DNA from: Micromonospora narathiwatensis
Lineage (GTDB): Bacteria > Actinomycetota > Actinomycetes > Mycobacteriales > Micromonosporaceae
Reading direction: 5' to 3'
Assembly: GCF_900089605.1 (NCBI RefSeq)
Contig: NZ_LT594324.1
Span: 4,402,001-4,466,000, forward strand
DNA: 64,000 nt
The translations under genes were made by a program, and so were the position numbers. Positions within the stretch are counted from its first letter, which is position 1, and every line of letters begins with the position of its first letter. Below are positions 50,396 to 58,999 of the stretch, one piece after another. The notes below the pieces were generated by a model. The model was given only the letters and a program-made list of their open reading frames with translations, had not been told where the DNA came from and did no database searches.

Positions 50396-51376
50396 GTGCC
50401 TCCTGCCGTACCAGGCCCGATCCTGCGCCGTCGCAGGCTCGGCACCGAGTTGCGCCGGCTGCGTGAGCGCGCCGGCCTCACCGGCGACCAGGTCATCGAG
50501 CGGATCGGCTGGGCCTCCGCGTCCAAACTGTCGCGTCTGGAGAACGGGCGCAGCCGTCCCGACCCCGACGACGTCGGCGTCCTGCTGACCCTCTACGACG
50601 CGGACGACGAGCTGCGCGAGGAGCTGCTGGGGATCACCCTGGAGGCCGGCGACATGCGGGGCTGGCTGCGCAACTTCCCGGTGATGACCCAGCAGCAGCG
50701 CGGCTTCGCCGAGCTGGAGGCCGGCTGCGCCGAAATCTGCGAGTACAACCCGGTGCTGGTCCCCGGGCTGCTCCAGACCCCGGGGTACGCCCGGCACCGG
50801 ATCAGCTCCGCGTCCCGGGTGGCGGAGCAGGCCGGCGACCCGGAGGGCGAGGACCCGGAGACCGAGGTACGCGCCCGCCAGGCCCGCCAGTCGCTGCTGA
50901 CCCGCTCCGCCGACGCGCCGCGCTACACGGCAGTGCTGGAGGAGGCGGCGCTCGGCCGACGGGCCGGCCCGCCGGCGGTGCTGCGCGAGCAGATCGTCCA
51001 CCTCTGTGAGCTGGCCATGCTGCCGAACGTGACGCTGCACCTGCTGCAGCGCGACACCCGGATCGGCGACTGGTACCTCCCGCCGACCGCGTTCTCGGTC
51101 TACCGGTTCGCCGATCCGCTCGACCCGGAGACGCTGGCCATCGAAGGTGGGTTCACCGACGTCATGTCGACCGAGGCAAACACCCTAAATCGCTATAAAG
51201 TGGTGTTCGAGTGGCTACGCTCGGCGGCGCTCTCCGCATCGGACACCCTCGCCTGGCTCATCGAGGCGACGGGGCGGCTGGCCGACCCGGCAGTCGAGTC
51301 CACCGCGGCGTTCGGGCCGGCAACGGCGCCGGCCCAGCGCCGCCGCGGCTCGGGGCGCCTGACGACGGACCGGTGA
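50396..51376 (+). CDS. XRE-family helix-turn-helix regulator with DUF5753
   Basis: 326 residues: N-terminal HTH (L-G-T-E-L-R-R-L-R-E-R-A-G-L-T-G, then S-K-L-S-R-L-E-N-G-R) and a long DUF5753 domain beginning near the L-V-P-G-L-L-Q-T-P-G-Y-A-R motif (about 120). AGAGG lies 5 nt before the GTG. Such regulators are paired in actinobacteria with DUF397 proteins, and one follows here. They act like toxin-antitoxin-style or developmental switches; the target is unknown. Confidence 0.9.
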   Translation: MPPAVPGPILRRRRLGTELRRLRERAGLTGDQVIERIGWASASKLSRLENGRSRPDPDDVGVLLTLYDADDELREELLGITLEAGDMRGWLRNFPVMTQQQRGFAELEAGCAEICEYNPVLVPGLLQTPGYARHRISSASRVAEQAGDPEGEDPETEVRARQARQSLLTRSADAPRYTAVLEEAALGRRAGPPAVLREQIVHLCELAMLPNVTLHLLQRDTRIGDWYLPPTAFSVYRFADPLDPETLAIEGGFTDVMSTEANTLNRYKVVFEWLRSAALSASDTLAWLIEATGRLADPAVESTAAFGPATAPAQRRRGSGRLTTDR

Positions 51377-51452
51377 TCCACGCGCACCTGGCCGTCCGGC
51401 CCGCGCGGCGTCACTCGTCCCCATCGGAGCACTCCAGACCAGGAGCAGAACC

Positions 51453-51692
51453 ATGAACGAGATCCGCAACAGCTCGTCCGACCTCGCGCAGCAGCTCGCC
51501 GGCGCCGCCTGGCGCAAGAGCACCCGCAGCCAGACCTCGAACTGCGTGGAGGTCGCGCCCCTGCGTACCGGTCCGGCGGCGGTGGCGCTCCGGGACAGCA
51601 AGGACCCGAGCGGGCCGGTGCTGCTGTTCAACCGGGCCGGATGGCTGGGCTTCATCGCCGGCGCGAAGAACGGCCAGTTCGCGCTGAACTGA
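51453..51692 (+). CDS. DUF397 protein
   Basis: 79 residues. W-R-K-S-T-R-S at about 21, N-C-V-E-V-A, V-A-L-R-D-S-K-D-P and a final F-x-F-like strand are the DUF397 core. AGGAG lies 7 nt before the ATG. The gene follows the XRE/DUF5753 regulator on the same strand, the standard pair; DUF397 proteins are thought to antagonise the partner regulator. A terminator follows. Confidence 0.9.
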   Translation: MNEIRNSSSDLAQQLAGAAWRKSTRSQTSNCVEVAPLRTGPAAVALRDSKDPSGPVLLFNRAGWLGFIAGAKNGQFALN

Positions 51693-51706
51693 TCCACCGA
51701 GTGCAC

Positions 51707-51737
51707 CGGGGCCGTCGGCGTCGCGCCGGCGGCCCCG
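51707..51737 (+). terminator. Terminator of the XRE-DUF397 pair
   Basis: 14-bp stem CGGGGCCGTCGGCG / CGCCGGCGGCCCCG with one G-U pair and a 3-nt loop, 14 nt after the DUF397 stop. Confidence 0.75.
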
Positions 51738-51901
51738 TCGTGTATCCGCCCCTGACAATGGTGCTGACCTGGACTCGCCCGTTCGGTCGACGCCCACGAA
51801 CGATCGTCGAGTTTCACTTGCTGGGAAGGGTGCCGGGCGTAACATGTCGAAAGAGTGACGTGGAAGTTCCAGCGCGTATCCGTCCGTCCCGGGGGATATC
51901 C

Positions 51902-52171
51902 ATGCGGTTCCTGATCGTCCGCACCGAGATCCGTGCCGCCGCCGACACCGACATCGTCGCCGCCTGGGCCGGCGGGGGCCGGCTGCGGGACGAGACCACC
52001 GCGCCGGAGCCACGCCGTCAGGTCGTCCACGCCGAGGACCGGGACGCCGCCCTGCTGCTGGCCCGGGCGCTGGCGTGCGTGGGTGCCGTACGCGCCGGCC
52101 GACACCGGGTCAAGGTGCTCCCGGTCGAGGAGGCCGACCCCGGCCACCTCTACCGCTGGGACGGCAGCTGA
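51902..52171 (+). CDS. Hypothetical 89-aa protein
   Basis: 89 residues, soluble, with no cysteine-rich, membrane or nucleotide motif: M-R-F-L-I-V-R-T-E-I-R at the start, D-A-A-L-L-L-A-R-A-L-A in the middle. A GGGGGAT lies just before the ATG. Codon use is like its neighbours, which supports translation, but I do not recognise the family. It may be linked to the preceding DUF397 pair only by position. Confidence 0.5.
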   Translation: MRFLIVRTEIRAAADTDIVAAWAGGGRLRDETTAPEPRRQVVHAEDRDAALLLARALACVGAVRAGRHRVKVLPVEEADPGHLYRWDGS

Positions 52172-52250
52172 CCCCATCTCACGTCCGTCGTGGTCGGACC
52201 GGCTCCCCCGCCGTGTTCCCTGCCTCAACCGGCCGCGACGGCCCGTGTTC

Positions 52251-52290
52251 CCGGCCCGGGACCGCCGCGGCAACGACGGTCCTGGGCCGG
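52251..52290. terminator. Convergent terminator
   Basis: 14-bp stem CCGGCCCGGGACCG / CGGTCCTGGGCCGG with one G-U pair, 12-nt loop, between the 89-aa gene and nudC. Confidence 0.65.
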
Positions 52291-52312
52291 GGCCGCGTCC
52301 CGCCCCCGCCGG

Positions 52313-53257
52313 TCAGCAGTGGCCGTCGAGCCAGCGGTGGACGAGAAACAGGGCGATCGAGGAGGGCGGCGGGAGGAGCAGCCGCTCCCCGCACGCGTCG
52401 ACCGTCTCCCCGGCCAGCGCGGCACCGATCTCCCGCCGGGTGAACCAGCGGGCGTGGGCGATCTCGGCGGGGTCCACCCGGATCGGCTCGTCGGCGTCGG
52501 CGCGGGCCAGGAAGCCGAGCATCAGCGAGCCGGGGAACGGCCAGGACTGGCTGCCCGCGTACGCGATCTCCGCGACCTCGACGCCGACCTCCTCGCGGAC
52601 CTCGCGGAGCACGGCGGCCTCGGCCGACTCCCCGGGCTCGACGTAGCCGGCCAGGCAGGAGTAGCGGCGCTCCCCCGGGGTGTGTGCCCAGGCGGCGTTG
52701 CTGCCGAGCAGGCAGCGCCCCTCCGGGCCGTCCACCGCGTCGTGGACCAACACGATCATGGCCGGGTCGGTGTGCGGCCAGACCCGCTCGCCGAGCGCGT
52801 CGACCCGCGACCAGCCCGCCTCGTCGACCTGAGTGGAATGCCCGCTGACCGACGAGTAGCCGTGCCGGACGTGCCAGTTCAGCAGGGCGAGCCCGGTGGT
52901 GAAGATCCCCGCGTCCCGGTCGACCAGCAGGTGCCCCACCTCGCGCAGGTTGGCCCGGCGGGTGCCGGGCAGCTCCGGCAGCGGCGCGTCCACCGCGAAG
53001 ACCGGTACGCCGTCCGGCTCGACGCCGAGAAACATCGGCACCGACCGGGGCACCTCGGGCAGCTCGCCCGGGCCCACCAGCACCAGCTCCGGCGGGGCGG
53101 CCTCGCCGCGCACCAGCGCCCGGCCGTCGTCGGCCGAGTCCAGCACCAGCACCCGGGCCCGCTCCCACGCCTCGGCGAGCCAGTCCGGGTCGGTACGCCG
53201 GTGCGCCGCCCGGTCCAGCGTGGACCGCGCCAGTGGCGGGGCCGCCTCGCCGCTCAC
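52313..53257 (-). CDS. nudC: NAD(+) diphosphatase NudC, zinc ribbon without cysteines
   Basis: 314 residues. The Nudix box G-x5-E-x7-R-E-x-x-E-E-x-G is complete (204-226) and the NADH signature S-Q-S-W-P-F-P-G-S follows (236-244). The zinc ribbon before it, at about 128-165, has lost its cysteines: Y-S-S-V-S-G stands where C-x2-C-G is expected. The fold remains, as in mycobacterial NudC. It hydrolyses NADH and can remove NAD caps from RNA in studied species. GTG at 53257; its stop faces the 52171 gene. Counterpart of Rv3199c. Confidence 0.88.
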   Translation of the reverse strand: MSGEAAPPLARSTLDRAAHRRTDPDWLAEAWERARVLVLDSADDGRALVRGEAAPPELVLVGPGELPEVPRSVPMFLGVEPDGVPVFAVDAPLPELPGTRRANLREVGHLLVDRDAGIFTTGLALLNWHVRHGYSSVSGHSTQVDEAGWSRVDALGERVWPHTDPAMIVLVHDAVDGPEGRCLLGSNAAWAHTPGERRYSCLAGYVEPGESAEAAVLREVREEVGVEVAEIAYAGSQSWPFPGSLMLGFLARADADEPIRVDPAEIAHARWFTRREIGAALAGETVDACGERLLLPPPSSIALFLVHRWLDGHC

Positions 53258-53294
53258 GCCGTCGCCCCGCTGCTGAGCCCGATGGTTCGCTCGC

Positions 53295-54632
53295 TCACGC
53301 CGCCTCCGTCCGGACCTCGGTGAGCGTGGCCAGCGGCCCCGCGATCCGCTCGGCGTCACCGAGGATCACGGTGACCGCCTTCGCCGGGGCGAGGTAGCGC
53401 GCCGCCGCCTCGGCCACATCGTCCACGGTCGCCTTCGCCAACCGGGCGGCGTGCTCGGCGAGGAAGTCCAGCCGCAGCCCGTTGCCGGCGTACGCGCTGG
53501 TCAGCGACGCCAGCCCGGCCTGGGTCGACATGCCGAGCTGGAGCGTGCCGAGGGCGTACTGGCGGGCCTGCTCCAGTTCCTCCGGCTTCGGCGGCAGGGC
53601 GGCGAGGCGCCCCAGCTCGTACGTCGTCTCCAGCAGCGCGGGCGCGGTGACCTCGGTGGCCACCTCGGCGGCGGCGATCAGCACCGACCCGGCCACCGAA
53701 TGCTCCACCACCGAGTGCGGCCCGTACGTGTAGCCCTTGTCCTCCCGGATGTTCTCCACCCAGCGGGAGGAGAAGTAGCCGCCGAAGAGCAGGTTGGCCA
53801 GTTGCAGGGCGGCGTGGTCGGGATGGGTGCGGGGCACCGCCGGCAGGGCGATCCGCAGCGAGGACTGCACCGAGCCGGGCCGGTCGACCAACAGCAGCGG
53901 GCCGGGCTCCAGCGGCGGCGCGGGCGGCAGCTCGGCGACGTTCCCGGCCCCGTCCCAGCCGGCGAGCGCCTGCTCGGCGGCGTCCAGGGCCCGTTCCGGC
54001 TGCACGTCGCCGACCAGCACCAGCACCGCGCCGGCCGGGTGCACCCGCTCGGCGTGCAGCCGGCGCAGCACCGGTGAACGGACCGTCCGGACCTCGTCCG
54101 GCTCGGGGGTCTGCACCGCGTACGGGTGCTTGCCGTAGATCCGCTTCAGCAGCGCGGTCCGGGCCAGGTGGGCGGGCTGGCTCCGGGCGACCTGGATACG
54201 GTCGACCAACCGGTCCCGCTCGGTCTCCACCCAGTCCCCCGGGTACGTGGCCCCGGTCAGCACGTCGGCGAGCAGCTCCAGCATCCGGCCCAGGCCGGTG
54301 ACCAGGCTGGCCCCGGAGAGCATCAGCCGGTCCGGATCGATCCCGGCGGAGAGCCCGCCGCCGACCTTCTGCAACTCGGCCGCGATCTGGGTCGCGGTGT
54401 GCGTCGCCGTACCCGAGAGGATGGTCTGCGCGAGCATCGCGCCGCGCGCCAGGTGGGTACGCCCGAACGGCATCCACAGCCGCAGCTCGACCAGCGGAAT
54501 CGCCTGCCGGCGTACGGCGATCACGGTGAGCCCGTTGGCGAGCGTGCGCTCGGCCTGCGTGGGCACCTTGAGCTTGCGGGTGGGGCCGAGCGGCGGCAGC
54601 GGCCGGGTCCCGGTCTCCACGGTTGCCGTCAC
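53295..54632 (-). CDS. M16-family peptidase-like subunit lacking the HxxEH motif
   Basis: 445 residues, an M16 fold of two halves. Where the zinc motif should be, the text reads T-H-L-A-R-G-A-M-L-A, so the protein cannot bind zinc in the usual way. The substrate-binding R/Y region D-K-G-Y-T-Y-G-P is kept. This matches the non-catalytic subunit of two-gene bacterial M16 pairs. GGAGGAAG lies 4 nt before the GTG. Paired with the catalytic subunit 115 nt upstream on the same strand. Confidence 0.85.
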   Translation of the reverse strand: MTATVETGTRPLPPLGPTRKLKVPTQAERTLANGLTVIAVRRQAIPLVELRLWMPFGRTHLARGAMLAQTILSGTATHTATQIAAELQKVGGGLSAGIDPDRLMLSGASLVTGLGRMLELLADVLTGATYPGDWVETERDRLVDRIQVARSQPAHLARTALLKRIYGKHPYAVQTPEPDEVRTVRSPVLRRLHAERVHPAGAVLVLVGDVQPERALDAAEQALAGWDGAGNVAELPPAPPLEPGPLLLVDRPGSVQSSLRIALPAVPRTHPDHAALQLANLLFGGYFSSRWVENIREDKGYTYGPHSVVEHSVAGSVLIAAAEVATEVTAPALLETTYELGRLAALPPKPEELEQARQYALGTLQLGMSTQAGLASLTSAYAGNGLRLDFLAEHAARLAKATVDDVAEAAARYLAPAKAVTVILGDAERIAGPLATLTEVRTEAA

Positions 54633-54642
54633 TGAACTTCCT

Positions 54643-54754
54643 CCGTTCGCGACTGCGGGGCTCGCAGAACCGGCTCACTCCTCGCGCTCACTGGACCGGC
54701 CACCGTTCGCGACTGCGGGGCTCGCAAAACCGGCTCACTCCTCGCGCTCACTGG
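54643..54754. repeat. Tandem 52-bp repeat, period 60 bp
   Basis: Two copies (54643-54694 and 54703-54754), each starting CCGTTCGCGACTGCGGGGCT and ending CTCGCGCTCACTGG, differ at one base (cag/caa). They are separated by 8 bp. The catalytic M16 stop codon lies in the second copy, and the first copy abuts the ribosome site of the next gene. No coding use. Confidence 0.9.
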
Positions 54755-56055
54755 GCACCCCCGGCGATGACCTCGATGGACGCGCGGCGCTCCGGCCGCA
54801 GGGTGGCGGCGGCAGCGAGGAGCTGCTCCTCGGTCACCTCGCCGACCAGCCGGGGCAGTTCGTTGAGCACGCCCGGCTCGCCGCGCTGCTGTTCGAGCAC
54901 GGCCATCCGCAGCGCCCGGCCGAGCACCGCGTCGGTGTCCCGTAGCAGGTGGGTGGCCATCCGGGCCTGCGTGCGCGCCAGCTCCCCCTCGGTCAGCCCG
55001 TCGGTGGCGAGCCGGTCCAGTTCCTCGTCGATGGTGCGCAGCACCTTGTCGACGTCGCCGCCGGGCGGCAGGTGGGCCTGGAGCAGCAGCGCGGTGGGGT
55101 CGCGCACGTCGAACGGGTCGCCCATGAAGCCGAGGTAGCCACCGATACTGGTGACCGTGCGGTCCCGCTGGACCAGCCGCTCGACCAGCCGGGACGCGTC
55201 ACCGTCGGTGAGCACCTCGGCCAGCACCACGTACGGCAGGTAGCCGGCGAAGTCGGTCACCGGGTCGGGCACCCGCCACGCCCCGGCCACCGCCGGCAGC
55301 GGGGCCAGCCTGTCGGTGTACGAGGTGCGCCGCTCGGCGGTCAGGTCCGGCTCGGCGAAGTCGGGCCGGCGCGGGGCCGGCCGGGCCGGCACGTCGCCGA
55401 AGTGCCGCTCGATCAGCGTGGTCGCCTCGGCCACGTCGATGTCTCCGCTGACGGCGAGGACGGCGTTGCCGCTGGCGTAGTAGCGCCGGAAGAAGTCGGC
55501 GGCGTCAGCGACGGTGGCCGACTCCAGGTCGTCGAAGGAGCCGTAGCCGTCGTGCGCGTTGGGGAAGGTGTCGAACATGACCGGCGGCAGGGTCAGCCAG
55601 GGAAATCCGCCGTACGGCCGGTTGAGCACGTTGACCCGGATCTCCTCCTTGACCACGTCGACCTGGTTGCGCAGGTTCTCCTCGGTCAGCCGAGGGCCGC
55701 GCATCCGGTCGGCCTCCAGGAAGAGCGCCCGTTCCAGCGCGTTGCTCGGCAGGGTCTCGAAGTAGTCGGTGTAGTCCAGGTGCGTGGAGCCGTTGAAGGT
55801 GCCCCCGGCGCCCTGGACGTGCCGGAAGTGGGCCAGCTTCTCCAGGTTCTCCGAGCCCTGGAACATCAGGTGTTCGAAGAGGTGGGCGAAGCCGGTGCGG
55901 CCCTCCGGCTCGGACCGGATGCCGACGTCGTAGACCACCGCCACCCCGATCACCGGGGCGCTGCGGTCGGGGGTGAGCACCACCCGCAGGCCGTTGTCGA
56001 GGGTGAACCGCTCGACCGGGTACTTCGTCGCTGGAATTCTCGCTCTCGGCGGCAC
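54748..56055 (-). CDS. M16-family zinc metallopeptidase, catalytic subunit
   Basis: 435 residues. The inverted zinc motif H-L-F-E-H (His58, Glu61, His62) is intact, followed by the R-x-F-x-L-E-A-D-R-M region (about 125-138) with the third ligand Glu, and R-D-R-T-V-T-S-I-G-G-Y near the second half. It likely degrades peptides as a heterodimer with the downstream inactive subunit. GTG start with AGGG 7 nt upstream. Divergent from the ABC operon. Confidence 0.92.
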   Translation of the reverse strand: MPPRARIPATKYPVERFTLDNGLRVVLTPDRSAPVIGVAVVYDVGIRSEPEGRTGFAHLFEHLMFQGSENLEKLAHFRHVQGAGGTFNGSTHLDYTDYFETLPSNALERALFLEADRMRGPRLTEENLRNQVDVVKEEIRVNVLNRPYGGFPWLTLPPVMFDTFPNAHDGYGSFDDLESATVADAADFFRRYYASGNAVLAVSGDIDVAEATTLIERHFGDVPARPAPRRPDFAEPDLTAERRTSYTDRLAPLPAVAGAWRVPDPVTDFAGYLPYVVLAEVLTDGDASRLVERLVQRDRTVTSIGGYLGFMGDPFDVRDPTALLLQAHLPPGGDVDKVLRTIDEELDRLATDGLTEGELARTQARMATHLLRDTDAVLGRALRMAVLEQQRGEPGVLNELPRLVGEVTEEQLLAAAATLRPERRASIEVIAGGAQ

Positions 56056-56162
56056 GGATCGACCCTAACGTGTCCGCCCCGGCCGCACCGGCGGTGTGGC
56101 CCGCCACTCCGGACGGCCGTCGCGGCGATGGGCCGACCAGCTCCGCCTACTCCACCGAACAG

Positions 56163-56263
56163 GTAGGAAATATCGAGAACCCCCAGGTCGCGTTTCCCGG
56201 ATCGTGGATGGGCCTTGACGCCGCTCCCCGCCTGACCCAGTCTTCCTACCAACTAAGTAGGAA
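56163..56263 (+). promoter_or_regulatory. Promoter and operator of the sulfonate-type ABC operon
   Basis: TTGACG (56215-56220), 17 nt, CAGTCT (56238-56243); expected start about 56250. Inverted repeat TTCCTAC-N7-GTAGGAA (56243-56263) covers the start site, and a third GTAGGAA sits at 56163-56169. Binding by the Rrf2 protein encoded at the operon's end is a reasonable guess. Confidence 0.6.
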
Positions 56264-56283
56264 TACTGCGGATTGGAATCACG

Positions 56284-57345
56284 ATGAGACGGCTCCCTTT
56301 CCGTCGGCTACTCTCCGTCGCGACCCTTGCCGTGGTCGGCGCGGCCACCCTGGGCACCACGGCGGCCTGCGGCGACGACACCGACGCCGCAGGCGGGTCC
56401 GGTCCGGTGACGCTGCGCCTCGGCTACTTCCCCAACATCACCCACGCGCCGGCGGTGGTCGGCGTGGAGAAGGGGATCTTCACCGAGAAGCTCGGCAGCG
56501 GCGTCAAGCTGGAGACCACCACCTTCAACGCCGGCCCGTCCGCCATCGAGGCGATCTTCTCCGGGGCGATCGACGTGACGTACATCGGTCCGAACCCGAC
56601 CGTGAACGCCTTCTCCAAGTCCAAGGGTGAGGCGATCCGGGTCATCTCCGGCGCCGCCTCCGGCGGCGTCGCCCTGGTGGTCAAGCCGGAGATCACCTCG
56701 GCGGAGCAGTTGCGCGGCAAGAAGATCGCCACCCCGCAGCTCGGCAACACCCAGGACGTGGCGTTGCGCTACTGGCTCAAGGAGAAGGGCCTCACCGCCA
56801 CCAAGGAGGGCGGCGGCGACGTCAAGGTCGTCCCGCAGGAGAACGCGCAGACGGTGGAGACCTTCAACAGCGGTGCGATCGACGGCGCCTGGGTGCCGGA
56901 GCCGTTCGTCTCCCGACTGGTCAACGCCGGCGGCAAGGTGCTGATCGACGAGCGCGACCTCTGGCCGGACAAGAAGTTCGTGATCACCAACCTGATCGTC
57001 AGCACCAAGTTCCTGAAGTCCCACCCCGACGTGGTGAAGAAGCTGGTCGAGGGGCAGGTCGCCGCGAACGAGTTCGTCAACACCAAGCCGGACGAGGCCC
57101 AGCAGGCCGTCTCCGACCACATCGGCAAGATCACCGGCAAGCCGCTGGACCTCAAGCTGATCAAGCAGGCGTGGCCCACCCTGGAGTTCACCAACGACCC
57201 GATCCCGGCCTCGCTGAAGACCGGCCTGGACCACGCGGTCGCCGTCGAGCTGACCCAGCCGGTCGACCTGAACGGCCTCTACGATCTGAAGTTCCTCAAC
57301 GAGGTGCTCAAGGCGCAGGGCAAGGCCGAGGTCACCCAGCCATGA
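56284..57345 (+). CDS. ABC transporter substrate-binding lipoprotein, sulfonate/nitrate type
   Basis: 353 residues. Lipobox ending T-A-A-C (Cys29). The mature part is of the SsuA/TauA/NrtA class: R-L-G-Y-F-P-N-I-T-H-A-P-A, G-P-S-A-I-E-A-I-F-S-G-A-I-D-V-T-Y-I-G-P-N, A-W-V-P-E-P-F. The ligand is probably an organosulfonate, but nitrate- or pyrimidine-type compounds cannot be excluded. First gene of a four-gene operon; its stop overlaps the next start (ATGA). Confidence 0.9.
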   Translation: MRRLPFRRLLSVATLAVVGAATLGTTAACGDDTDAAGGSGPVTLRLGYFPNITHAPAVVGVEKGIFTEKLGSGVKLETTTFNAGPSAIEAIFSGAIDVTYIGPNPTVNAFSKSKGEAIRVISGAASGGVALVVKPEITSAEQLRGKKIATPQLGNTQDVALRYWLKEKGLTATKEGGGDVKVVPQENAQTVETFNSGAIDGAWVPEPFVSRLVNAGGKVLIDERDLWPDKKFVITNLIVSTKFLKSHPDVVKKLVEGQVAANEFVNTKPDEAQQAVSDHIGKITGKPLDLKLIKQAWPTLEFTNDPIPASLKTGLDHAVAVELTQPVDLNGLYDLKFLNEVLKAQGKAEVTQP

Positions 57346-58121
57346 CGTCGGCCACGACGAGCCCGCGCAGCGCGACCGGCTCGGTCGCGCTGCGCGGCGT
57401 GACAAAGGTGTACGGCCAGGGCGAGCACGCCGTCCTGGCCCTGGACGGGGTGTCGCTGGACGTCGACCCCGGCGAGTTCGTCTGCCTGGTCGGCGCCTCC
57501 GGCTGCGGCAAGAGCACCCTGCTCAACCTGGTGGCCGGTCTGGACCGGGTCAGCGGCGGCGGGATCGAGCTGAGCGACGGCGTCAACCCCGGCCTGATGT
57601 TCCAGGAACCGGCCCTGTTCCCGTGGCTCACCGTCGAGGCGAACGTCGAGGTGCCGCTCAAGCTGCGCGGGCTGCCCCGGGCCGAGCGCAAGGCCAGGGT
57701 CGCCGAGCTGCTGCGCACGGTCCACCTGGCCGACTTCGGTCGCAAGCGCCCGCACCAGCTCTCCGGCGGCATGCGGCAGCGGGTCGCGCTGGCCCGTACC
57801 CTCGCCCTGGACACGCCGGTGCTGCTGATGGACGAGCCGTTCGGCGCGCTCGACGCGATGACCCGGGACATCCTGCACGACGAGCTGGAACGGATCTGGT
57901 CCGAGCGGAAGCTCACCGTGCTCTTCGTGACCCACAACGTCCGTGAGGCGGCCCGCCTCGCCGACCGGATCATCCTGCTCTCCAGCCGACCCGGCCGGAT
58001 CATCTGGTCCACCCGCGTCGACGTGCCCCGGCCCCGCCGGATCGATTCCCCGGAGATCGCGACCATCGCCGCCGAGGTCACCGAACGGCTGCGTACGGAG
58101 GTGGGCCGCCATGGCCAGTGA
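57342..58121 (+). CDS. ABC transporter ATP-binding protein (SsuB/TauB type)
   Basis: 259 residues. Walker A G-A-S-G-C-G-K-S-T, Q-loop F-Q-E-P-A-L-F-P-W, signature L-S-G-G-M-R-Q-R, Walker B L-L-L-M-D-E-P and H-loop T-H-N. Close to the sulfonate/nitrate subfamily. ATG overlaps the stop of the binding-protein gene; the end overlaps the permease by 11 nt, so the three are coupled. Confidence 0.95.
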   Translation: MTSATTSPRSATGSVALRGVTKVYGQGEHAVLALDGVSLDVDPGEFVCLVGASGCGKSTLLNLVAGLDRVSGGGIELSDGVNPGLMFQEPALFPWLTVEANVEVPLKLRGLPRAERKARVAELLRTVHLADFGRKRPHQLSGGMRQRVALARTLALDTPVLLMDEPFGALDAMTRDILHDELERIWSERKLTVLFVTHNVREAARLADRIILLSSRPGRIIWSTRVDVPRPRRIDSPEIATIAAEVTERLRTEVGRHGQ

Positions 58122-58995
58122 CACGCTCGCCGGGTCCTCGCGTACCGACGCGGAGATCACCGGCCTGGACGCCCTGGAGATCGCGGGCCGCGAGCAGGGC
58201 CCGACCCGACTGCGCCGGGCCTGGTCGGCGCTGTGGCCGAAACTTGCCGCGCTGGCCCTGGCCGTCGCGATCTGGCAGGCCGTGGTCTGGACCGGCTGGA
58301 AGGAGGAGTGGGTCCTGCCCGGCCCGGCGACGGTCTTCGCCGACCTCGGCCACTACCTGGCCAGCTCGGCGCTCTGGGACGGCCTGGCCACCACCGGCCG
58401 GCGGGCCGCGATCGGCTTCGCCGCGGCTGTCGCGGTCGGGCTGGTGCTCGGCCTGGCGGTGGCCCGGGTGAAGGTGCTCCGGGCCGCGCTCGGCTCGATG
58501 ATCACCGCGCTGCAGACCATGCCGTCGATCGCCTGGTTCCCGCTGGCCATCCTGCTCTTCCAGCTCAGCGAGCAGGCGATCTTCTTCGTGGTGGTGCTCG
58601 GCGCGGCGCCGTCGGTCGCCAACGGCGTCATCCACGGCGTCGACTACCTGCCGCCGCTGCTGGTCCGCGCCGGTCGTAATCTCGGCGCCCGGGGACTCAA
58701 CCTCTACCGGTACGTCATCGCGCCGGCCGCGCTGCCCGCCATCGTGGCCGGGCTCAAGCAGGGCTGGGCGTTCGCCTGGCGCAGCCTGATGGCCGGCGAG
58801 CTGCTGGTGGTCATCGCCACCCGCACCTCGATCGGCGCGCAGCTCACCTACGCCCGGGAACTCAGCGAAGCGGCCCGGCTGATGTCGATCATGATCGTCA
58901 TCCTGGTGGTGGGACTCGGCGTGGACGCCGCCTTCGGCGCGGCCGACAAGGCGATCCGGCGCCGGTGGGGCGTGCTGGACCAGGCCGGCAACTGA
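58111..58995 (+). CDS. ABC transporter permease (SsuC/TauC type)
   Basis: 294 residues with six or so helices and the EAA loop signature A-A-P-S-V-A-N-G, then R-N-L-G-A-R-G-L-N-L-Y-R-Y-V-I-A-P-A-A-L-P. The N-terminus (about 40 residues) is soluble and longer than usual. It works as a dimer with the ATP-binding protein before it. Confidence 0.93.
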   Translation: MASDTLAGSSRTDAEITGLDALEIAGREQGPTRLRRAWSALWPKLAALALAVAIWQAVVWTGWKEEWVLPGPATVFADLGHYLASSALWDGLATTGRRAAIGFAAAVAVGLVLGLAVARVKVLRAALGSMITALQTMPSIAWFPLAILLFQLSEQAIFFVVVLGAAPSVANGVIHGVDYLPPLLVRAGRNLGARGLNLYRYVIAPAALPAIVAGLKQGWAFAWRSLMAGELLVVIATRTSIGAQLTYARELSEAARLMSIMIVILVVGLGVDAAFGAADKAIRRRWGVLDQAGN

Positions 58996-58999
58996 CGCC

